From Gemmatimonadales bacterium UBA4456 (lineage in GTDB: Bacteria; Gemmatimonadota; Gemmatimonadetes; Longimicrobiales; Gaopeijiaceae): a stretch of DNA of 50,433 bases. The stretch is from positions 1-50,433 of the forward strand of contig DGOW01000019.1 of the NCBI GenBank assembly GCA_002390225.1. The letters are read 5' to 3'. The first letter of the stretch is position 1; every line of letters begins with the position of its first letter. This document shows positions 44,217 through 50,433 of the stretch, piece by piece. The position numbers and the translations under genes are program-made. The notes under the pieces were generated by a model that searched no databases, was not told the origin of the DNA, and was given only the letters and a program-made list of their open reading frames with translations.

Positions 44217-44602
44217 GCCGTGCCTTCCTCTTCCAGCTCGATCATCACTTCTTCGAACACAGTACGAAGCTCCCCATCGAGGCTGATCAGTAACGTGATC
44301 TGATCATACTCCTCTCGGGTCATCTCGGCTTCTTCCAGGATGGACTCGATGGTGGCTTCGACATCCTCTCTCGCCCGAATCCGTCCCTCTCGATCGTGCA
44401 CCCGGGCGACGGCACCGTGAAACTCGTCCCGGGCGTCATTGATTGCGATGTGGGTTCGGGCGAACGTGGTCATCTGCTCGCGGTCCAACTGGATCTCGAG
44501 ATCCTGCGCTGCGGCTGACGTGGCGAGGCCAAGCCCAGCAAACACCGCAATCGCAGCGAGGGCCAGCGCGTTCAGCATGGCGCGTCGGGGCATCCTTGTC
44601 AT
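44210..44602 (-). CDS. Small exported DUF4168-like protein
   Basis: A 130-residue protein from ATG 44602 with a signal peptide (LALAAIAVFAGLGLATSAAAQ) and a helical mature domain: MTTFARTHIAINDARDEF, EDVEATIESILEEAEMTREEYDQITLL, VFEEVMIELEEE. This is the pattern of DUF4168 (a periplasmic or secreted helical domain of unknown function). Alternative starts at 44593 and 44629 change only the n-region. It is transcribed towards module B and away from FmdB. Confidence 0.65.
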   Translation of the reverse strand: MTRMPRRAMLNALALAAIAVFAGLGLATSAAAQDLEIQLDREQMTTFARTHIAINDARDEFHGAVARVHDREGRIRAREDVEATIESILEEAEMTREEYDQITLLISLDGELRTVFEEVMIELEEEGTAR

Positions 44603-44734
44603 TCTCGTCTCAGTTCCTGTTCGGTGCACTCCAACGGATCACGGAGTGCGGCAGGGAGTACCGTTGCTCAGTCGTGGTCGTGGGACGTAAAGTCCTGACA
44701 GCGAGAAAACGAACTCCTGACCGGGGATATCATC

Positions 44735-44983
44735 ATACCGATCTACGAATACTCCTGCCAAGACTGTGGCCACGACTTCGAGGCCCTCGTCCGTGGTGAG
44801 GAAGAGCCGACCTGTCCTGAGTGCACGAGCGTTTCTCTTGAGCGCCAGTTCTCGTTGCCAACCGCACACACCTCGGGCACGCGCGACCTGTCGATGAGGG
44901 CGGCACGCGCGAGGGATAAGCGGCAGGGCACCGAGCGGATGCATACGCAGCGTGAATATGAGTTGAATCACGACGATCACTGA
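44735..44983 (+). CDS. FmdB-family zinc-ribbon protein with a non-standard ATA start
   Basis: The frame encodes PIYEYSCQDCGHDFEAL, then EEPTCPECTSVSLERQFSLP, the full FmdB zinc ribbon (CQDC and CPEC as the four metal ligands) and a charged tail ending LNHDDH. FmdB proteins begin MPIYEY; here the codon in the Met position is ATA (44735-44737). No ATG, GTG or TTG lies between the upstream in-frame TGA (44696-44698) and this codon; only ATC, ATA and one CTG (44717) are available. Either a rare start is used, an ATG has mutated, or a base has been misread. At 82 codons the length is normal for the family. The gene is too unusual at its start for an ordinary start-to-stop search. Confidence 0.75.
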   Translation: MPIYEYSCQDCGHDFEALVRGEEEPTCPECTSVSLERQFSLPTAHTSGTRDLSMRAARARDKRQGTERMHTQREYELNHDDH

Positions 44984-45321
44984 GTGGCTCAGCACCCTGA
45001 AAGAAGTCACATCCGCTCGGGCGCCATGGCACGAAACGGTCCCCCTGGATCATGAGCCCGGCGGTGAGTTGGAGCCGCCGCGGGGGGACCAGTCCGAAGC
45101 ACGCCCGGACGGGGGAGCTGGTCGGGTCGATGAGCATCTTGTGCCGACTCCACAGTTTCTGGCCGGCGGCAACGGGCACGCATAGATTCATCTTGTCCTT
45201 CCGGAGAATTACATCACCAACGATTCCGGCGGATTAGGGGTCTCAATCGGGTGAGGAACTAGTTGCTGCACAACGGCTTGTCGGACGGAAACGAAGTCAG
45301 GCGCGTGGGGTCTGAAACCGT
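44984..45321. other. Intergenic region upstream of module C
   Basis: These 338 bases hold no gene that I can support. One plus-strand open stretch (44967-45185) has codon usage like real protein (ETVPLDHEPGGELEPPRGDQ) but no usable start and overlaps the end of FmdB, so it may be a decayed gene end. No tRNA, repeat or clear promoter is visible before the DUF1592 start at 45322. Confidence 0.4.
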
Positions 45322-47772
45322 ATGAAAACGATCAGCATCACCTTGGTAGGCGCAGGAGCGGCAGTCCTGTTGTTCGGAGTAGGAGACGGCGACCTGAGGC
45401 CGCTTGCGTACTCGACATCCACGCCTGACGTCGAGTCTGTCTTGGCGCCGGCGGCGTGGACGCCCCAAACGGACCAGGAGCTCGTTGACGAGTACTGTGT
45501 CCGCTGTCACAGCGATCGCCGGCTGCGGGGCAATCTCTCGCTTGAGACCTTCGATGCTTCGGCCCCGCACCTGCAGGGAGAAGTCGCTGAGAAGATGATC
45601 CTGAAGCTGCGGGCAGGGATGATGCCTCCCCCCGGTGTGTCGCGGCCTGCCGGTGACTCACTCCAGGCGCTTGCCACCTCGCTCGAGGAGCGGGTAGATC
45701 AGGTGGCTGAGCGGAATCCAAACCCGGGTGGACGCACCTTCCAGCGCCTCAATCAGATCGAATACGCTCGTTCGATCCGCGACCTCCTGGGCCTCGACAT
45801 CGACGCCTCAGCATTTCTGCCTCTCGACACGAAGAGCGCAAACTTCGACAACATCGCCGACGCTCAGATGATCTCGGCGACTCTGCTCGATTCGTACCTG
45901 AATGCCGCTGCTTCGATCGCGCGCCTTGCGATGGGTGATCCGGACGCAGCTCCCAGCTCCGCGACGTACACGAACCCGGGTTATGCGTCCCAGTGGGAGC
46001 GGGTCGAGGGGGCACCCTACGGAACGCGTGGCGGGATCTCCGTTGAGCACAATTTCATCGCGGACGGCGAATACCAGTTCCGACTCGCCTTCGAGCACAC
46101 GACGACCGGGGGATACTTTGGCGGCGTGACCCGCAGCGAGCAGGTCGAAGTCTCTATCGACGGTGAGCGCGTCGCTCTGCTCGAGATGGACCGCTGGATG
46201 AGTGTCGCCGATCCCAACGGGGTCAACATGCGGACCGAGCCGATCTTCGTTCGTGCCGGTCCTCATCGCGTCACGGCAGCGTTCCTCAAGCAGTCTGAGG
46301 GTCCCGTCGAGGACATGCTCTCTCCTCACGACTGGTCGCTGTCTGATCGACAGATCGGCGTGAGTGGCTACGGCATCACCTCGCTGGCGCATCTCAAGGA
46401 TCTGGTGGTCGCAGGACCCGCAAACGTGACAGGCGTCTCGCAGACGCCGTCTCGTGAGCGGATCTTCACGTGCCGCCCGACTCGGTCTGAGGAAGCGCCA
46501 GAGTGTGCTTCTCGGATCATCGAGGAGTTAGGCCCGCAGGCGTTCCGACGTGCGCTGACGGACGAAGACCGTGACGCTCTGATGGGCTTTTACAAACTCG
46601 GCGAAGAGGATGGTGGCTTCGAAGTCGGTGTGCGTACTGCGATCGAAGCGATGCTGGCGAGCCCTGACTTTGTGTTCCGTATGGAAGAGGCTCCGTCTGG
46701 CATCGAGCTTGGCGACAGCTACCGGATCGCGGGCAGCGATCTGGCAACACGACTTTCGTACTTTATCTGGGGCTTGCCCCCAGACGAAGAGCTGCGCTCA
46801 ATCGCTGCTGAAGGTCGGCTCGACGACTCGGATGAGTTGGAGCGCCAGGTATCGCGAATGCTTGCAGACGCGCGCTCTGAGGCATTGGCGACACGGTTCG
46901 CTGCGCAATGGCTCCGTCTCGATGACCTCGACAAGGTGCATCCGGACCGGCTGTTGTATCCGGACTTCCACCAGCGGCTGGCTGAAGACCTGCGCACCGA
47001 GACTGAGCTGTTCTTCGCGAATCTGGTTCGTGAGGACGGCAACGTGTTCGATCTCTTCACGGCCGACTACTCCTACATGAACGAACGGGTCGCGAGGCAT
47101 TACGGCATCGAAGGCGTCATCGGCGCGGATTTCCGCCGCGTACCGTACGTGGACGACAATCGACGAGGACTGTTGGGACACGCGAGTATCCTGACCCTCA
47201 CCTCCGTGGCCGGGCGCACTTCCCCCGTGCTTCGCGGCAAGTACGTGATGGAGGTCCTGATGGGAACACCTCCTCCTCCACCCCCGCCGAACATACCGAC
47301 GCTCGAGGAGACCGAGGGTGCGGCTGACGGTCGGATGCTCACGACGCGTGAGCGGATGGAGCAGCACCGAGCGAACCCGACATGCAATGCGTGCCACTCG
47401 TTCATGGACCCGATCGGGCTCGCGCTCGACAGCTATGACGTAACCGGGCGTTGGCGGATTCGTGAGAACGGCATGGCGCTCGACACGCGGGGTGAACTCT
47501 ACGATGGGACGCCCGTGACGAGCCCGGTGTCACTCAACGAGGCACTGATGTCTCGCCCAACGGTTTTGGTTCGTAACTTCACGCAGAACCTGATGGCGTA
47601 TGGTCTCGGACGTCGCGTAGAGCATTACGATCAGCCGACGGTCCGAGAGATTGTTCGTGAGGCTGAAGACAACGAGTGGCGACTGTCGTCGTTTGTACTG
47701 GGCGTCGTGCAGAGCGGCGCGTTTCAAATGCAGAGAGCCGGAGCCGTCGCCGACGGAGCCGACAGGGAATAG
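45322..47772 (+). CDS. DUF1592-family c-type cytochrome protein, copy C
   Basis: The 816-residue third copy has a signal peptide, haem motifs CVRCH (59-63) and CNACH (688-692), and the same helical and beta-sandwich domains. In the sandwich it is closer to copy A than to copy B (both share EQVEVSIDG, a MRTEPI turn and FEHTTTG), and it lacks B's extra loop. The proline run reads TPPPPPPPNIPTL. It lies 338 bp after FmdB and so has its own promoter region. The next gene of the module begins 45 bp after its stop. Confidence 0.85.
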   Translation: MKTISITLVGAGAAVLLFGVGDGDLRPLAYSTSTPDVESVLAPAAWTPQTDQELVDEYCVRCHSDRRLRGNLSLETFDASAPHLQGEVAEKMILKLRAGMMPPPGVSRPAGDSLQALATSLEERVDQVAERNPNPGGRTFQRLNQIEYARSIRDLLGLDIDASAFLPLDTKSANFDNIADAQMISATLLDSYLNAAASIARLAMGDPDAAPSSATYTNPGYASQWERVEGAPYGTRGGISVEHNFIADGEYQFRLAFEHTTTGGYFGGVTRSEQVEVSIDGERVALLEMDRWMSVADPNGVNMRTEPIFVRAGPHRVTAAFLKQSEGPVEDMLSPHDWSLSDRQIGVSGYGITSLAHLKDLVVAGPANVTGVSQTPSRERIFTCRPTRSEEAPECASRIIEELGPQAFRRALTDEDRDALMGFYKLGEEDGGFEVGVRTAIEAMLASPDFVFRMEEAPSGIELGDSYRIAGSDLATRLSYFIWGLPPDEELRSIAAEGRLDDSDELERQVSRMLADARSEALATRFAAQWLRLDDLDKVHPDRLLYPDFHQRLAEDLRTETELFFANLVREDGNVFDLFTADYSYMNERVARHYGIEGVIGADFRRVPYVDDNRRGLLGHASILTLTSVAGRTSPVLRGKYVMEVLMGTPPPPPPPNIPTLEETEGAADGRMLTTRERMEQHRANPTCNACHSFMDPIGLALDSYDVTGRWRIRENGMALDTRGELYDGTPVTSPVSLNEALMSRPTVLVRNFTQNLMAYGLGRRVEHYDQPTVREIVREAEDNEWRLSSFVLGVVQSGAFQMQRAGAVADGADRE

Positions 47773-47817
47773 TCGAACCAGGCGGCCGGGGAAACCGGTC
47801 GCTCGAGGAGAGCGGAT

Positions 47818-49233
47818 ATGCACTTCATCAGCGGAAAGCACATGGAGCGCCGGACCTTCGTCCGAGGGATGGGGGCGTCGATCGCACTCCCGTTTCTGGA
47901 TGCCATGGTCCCGGCGGGGCGTCTCAGCGCGGCGAAGGCTGCGGAGGTAGACCCAACGCGTCTGGTCGCCATCGAGATGGTTCATGGTGCAGCTGGGTGT
48001 AACGAGTGGGGCTCAACCCAAAACCTGTGGGCGCCCGCAGCGGTGGGTCGCGACTTCGACCTCTCCCCAAGTGCGCTGATGCCGCTCGATCCGTGGCGGG
48101 ACTATTTGACGATCATCAGCAACACTGATGTGCGGATGGCTGAGGCGTTTCAGGCCCCCGAGATCGGCGGTGACCATTTCCGCTCGAGTGCGGTATTCCT
48201 GACTCAGTCGCACCCGAAACAGACCGAGGGTTCCGACGTTTTCGTCGGCCAGTCACTCGATCAGATGCACGCGGAGCGCTTCGGCCAAGATACGCCGATT
48301 CCGTCAATGCAGTTGTGCATCGAGAACATCAACCAATCCGGTGGATGCGCGTACGGCTATACCTGTGTTTATACCGACTCGATCTCGTGGGCTTCGCCAA
48401 CAGAACCACTCCCCGTGATCCGTGATCCGCGCGTCGCCTTCGAGCAGCTCTTTGGAGCCGGCGGAACGTCGAAAGAGCGCGCGCTGCGTCGTCGTACTTC
48501 CGCATCGATCCTGGACTGGGTAAGCGGACGCATCAACCAGCTTCAGCGTGAGCTCGGACCGAATGATCGGGAGCGACTGGATCGGTATCTGCAGAACGTT
48601 CGTGAGCTCGAGCGCCGGATCCAGATGGTCGAGGCGCAAAATTCGACCGGTGAAGAGCGGGAGCTTCCGTCCGCGCCGGCGGGTGTGCCTGACTCGTTCG
48701 AGGAGCATGTGAAGCTCATGTTCGATCTGCAGGCTCTTGCCTTCGCCTCCGACACGACGAGGGTGTTCTCGTTCAAGATGGGTCGTGATTCTTCGGCCAG
48801 AGTCTTCCCCGAGAGCGGCACAGACAAGCCGTTCCATCCCGCATCGCACCATGGCGGTCGAGAGGAAGCGATTCTCGACTTTCACCTGATCAACAAGTAT
48901 CACGTCAGCATGCTGCCGTACTTCTTGGAAAAGCTATCGGCGATCCAGGAGGGTGACTCGCACCTGCTCGACAAGACGATGATCATCTACGGCTCGCCGA
49001 TGGCAGACGGGAACCTGCATAACCACCGCCGTGCACCGTTGATCGCGCTTGGCGGCGCCAACGGAGGTCTGGAGGGCAACATGCACCTCAAGGCCCCTGA
49101 TGGAACGCCGATGGCGAATGCCATGCTCAGCTTCATGCATGCGCTCGGGCACACAAGCATGGACAGCCTGGGCGACAGCACGGCAGACATGTCGCTCACG
49201 ATGCCGATGTCGACGGCTCCCGCTCAGGGTTAG
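47818..49233 (+). CDS. DUF1552 (HXXSHH) Tat-exported protein, copy C
   Basis: The 471-residue protein has the Tat signal ERRTFVRGMGASIALPFLDAM and HPASHH at 340-345. Methionine is rich at its C-terminus (SLTMPMSTAPAQG). GGREEAILDFHLINKYH follows the signature, and MADGNLHNHRRAP has the late histidine cluster. GAGGAGA precedes the ATG. The ankyrin gene of the module starts 10 bp after its stop, rather than overlapping as in module B. Confidence 0.85.
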   Translation: MHFISGKHMERRTFVRGMGASIALPFLDAMVPAGRLSAAKAAEVDPTRLVAIEMVHGAAGCNEWGSTQNLWAPAAVGRDFDLSPSALMPLDPWRDYLTIISNTDVRMAEAFQAPEIGGDHFRSSAVFLTQSHPKQTEGSDVFVGQSLDQMHAERFGQDTPIPSMQLCIENINQSGGCAYGYTCVYTDSISWASPTEPLPVIRDPRVAFEQLFGAGGTSKERALRRRTSASILDWVSGRINQLQRELGPNDRERLDRYLQNVRELERRIQMVEAQNSTGEERELPSAPAGVPDSFEEHVKLMFDLQALAFASDTTRVFSFKMGRDSSARVFPESGTDKPFHPASHHGGREEAILDFHLINKYHVSMLPYFLEKLSAIQEGDSHLLDKTMIIYGSPMADGNLHNHRRAPLIALGGANGGLEGNMHLKAPDGTPMANAMLSFMHALGHTSMDSLGDSTADMSLTMPMSTAPAQG

Positions 49234-49243
49234 GAGAACAGCC

Positions 49244-50433
49244 ATGGGACGATCGACCCACACCTCAGGTCTCCGGCTCCGGGCGAACGCACCGCTGGCC
49301 CTTGGTTTTACCCTGCTTCTCTGGGCCGGCGTGGTGGCCGAGTCACCGGTTGCGGACGCAGCGATGCGGGGAGATGTCGACTACGTGCGTGAGCTTCTTC
49401 GTTCCGGCGAAGACGTGAATGCGGCGCAAGGCGATGGGATGACTGCGCTCCACTGGGCGTCTGAGAACGGCAATGCCGAGCTCGCTGAAATGTTGCTGTA
49501 CGCGGGTGCCAATGTGAGTGCGGTCACCAGACTGGGCGACTACACCCCACTGCACGTTGCCAGTCGAGCCGGCCGAGGTGCTGTCGTGTCGGTGTTGGTC
49601 GATTCGGGTGCGGACGTAGATGCGATCACGGCGACCGGAGAGGTCACTGCCATGCACTTCGGTGCTGCATCGGGCAATGTCGCGGTCGTCGAGGCGCTCG
49701 CCGCGGCTGGGGCGGACGTGAACGCTGCCGAGATGAGGCGGGGACAGACCGCGCTGATGTTCGCTGCTTCGGCGGGCCGCACGGATGTCGTTCGAGTACT
49801 TATCGATGCCGGTGCTGACGTGACTATGACCAGCTACGTCGTCGATATTCCTCGGATCTCTGCCGAAGATCGCGCGGCTGGTCAGGTACGGGACGAGGTC
49901 TTGGCGGCCTTCCGTGGTGACCAACCCCCGGGTACGTCGTGGCAGCCCTCGCCTGCCGAGGTGCAGGCGGCGGTACGTGCCGCCAATTCTGCTCGGGTCA
50001 ACGCTGCAGACGCTGGTAGCGTCCAGAGGCGCGACGAACCCTCACCCGATCCCGATCTCGGAGAGGTGGCGATCAGCTCGACAGGCCAGCGGGGAGACGA
50101 GTACAGCAATTCGTACACAGATCTCGTGTACCGGCAGGGTGGCCTCACGGCGCTTCACCATGCTGTGAGGGAAGGGGAATCCGAGACGGTCTTCGCCTTA
50201 CTGGACGGTGGCGCAGACATCGATCAGCAGACAGCCGGTGATCTCACCAGCCCGATCTTGATGGCGGTCGTGAACGGTCACTACGACCTCGCGGTTGCCC
50301 TCCTTGGCCGGGGTGCTGATCCCAACGTGCCAAGCCACGCCAACCTCACGCCGCTGTATGCGGCCATCAACACATACTGGGCGCCCAAGGCCCGGTATCC
50401 TCAGCAGCAGGCATACCAGCAGCAGGAGGCGAC
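49244..50433 (+). CDS. Exported ankyrin-repeat protein of module C, cut by the window end
   Basis: The frame is open from ATG 49244 (AGGAGA upstream) to the last base, about 396 codons, with no stop; the C-terminus lies outside. It aligns throughout with the ankyrin protein of module B: a signal peptide (FTLLLWAGVVAESPVADA), then AAMRGDVDYVRELLRSGEDV, GMTALHWASENGNAELAEML and so on through five repeats, a Gln/Ala-rich linker, and GLTALHHAVREGESETVFAL in the second block. The linker is longer than in B and differs most. Whether it also ends in CxxC cannot be seen. Confidence 0.8.
   Translation, partial: MGRSTHTSGLRLRANAPLALGFTLLLWAGVVAESPVADAAMRGDVDYVRELLRSGEDVNAAQGDGMTALHWASENGNAELAEMLLYAGANVSAVTRLGDYTPLHVASRAGRGAVVSVLVDSGADVDAITATGEVTAMHFGAASGNVAVVEALAAAGADVNAAEMRRGQTALMFAASAGRTDVVRVLIDAGADVTMTSYVVDIPRISAEDRAAGQVRDEVLAAFRGDQPPGTSWQPSPAEVQAAVRAANSARVNAADAGSVQRRDEPSPDPDLGEVAISSTGQRGDEYSNSYTDLVYRQGGLTALHHAVREGESETVFALLDGGADIDQQTAGDLTSPILMAVVNGHYDLAVALLGRGADPNVPSHANLTPLYAAINTYWAPKARYPQQQAYQQQEA

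Noticed and set aside
45052..45237. 61-codon plus-strand frame in the gap before module C
   Set aside because: The composition is not protein-like, there is no ribosome site, and no family is recognised.
1..50433. Search for tRNA, rRNA, CRISPR arrays, transposases and phage genes
   Set aside because: No cloverleaf, repeat-spacer pattern or transposase/integrase motif was seen on either strand. GGTTCGA near 19494 resembles a T-arm but has no matching arms around it.

Overview
This is a GC-rich, densely coding bacterial chromosome segment with no insertion sequence, phage gene, CRISPR array or visible RNA gene. Several exported proteins have lipobox signal peptides, others have twin-arginine signals, and two look like outer-membrane barrels, so the cell is diderm. 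The partial menaquinone operon, several orphan propeller/LVIVD lipoproteins, and repeated DUF1592/DUF1552/ankyrin modules together fit an environmental (probably marine) member of Gemmatimonadota or a relative such as Acidobacteriota. That placement is inference; no marker gene in the window settles it.

Layout. (1) 35-4310: three translationally coupled genes for an AAA ATPase, a cytosolic reductive-dehalogenase-like corrinoid/Fe-S protein, and an SLC12-type cation-chloride transporter. (2) 4467-9414: a membrane-anchored glutamate-synthase-domain protein with a possible coupled small ORF, a ChaN-like protein, an outer-membrane protein, a receiver-domain gene interrupted by an amber codon, a DUF411 metal-binding lipoprotein and a small lipoprotein; a perfect 14-bp inverted repeat lies between the last two. 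(3) 9495-13014: a coupled operon for a dicarboxylate/amino-acid symporter, a class V aminotransferase and a serine hydrolase. (4) 13018-19380: a DUF72 protein with a membrane protein, a cysteine-less ArsC/Spx-like protein, a run of exported propeller-type proteins and a DUF6174 lipoprotein. (5) 19526-25701: menaquinone genes menF, menD, menA and menE with a cyclophilin lipoprotein between menD and menA. (6) 26679-31371: a coupled operon holding two two-gene sodium:solute symporters around an exported cyanophycinase-like peptidase, followed by the remnant of an aquaporin gene. (7) 31724-34281: a propeller lipoprotein and an amidohydrolase lipoprotein. (8) 34509 to the window end: three tandem modules built from a di-haem-motif DUF1592 protein, a Tat-exported DUF1552 (HXXSHH) protein and, in two of the three, an exported ankyrin-repeat protein. 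The last ankyrin gene runs off the window edge.

How the parts may work together. The men genes supply the quinone for a respiratory chain. The repeated DUF1592/DUF1552/ankyrin modules encode a periplasmic set of c-type haem proteins and partners whose substrate is unknown; their expansion is the most unusual part of the window. The symporter/peptidase operon looks like a scavenging system for a peptide or amino-acid polymer.

Several genes carry single lesions: an amber codon in the receiver gene, an ATA where the FmdB start codon should be, a start-less signal peptide in the small lipoprotein, and an internal deletion in the aquaporin gene. Either the region tolerates decay, or the assembly has a few point errors; read-level checks would separate these.
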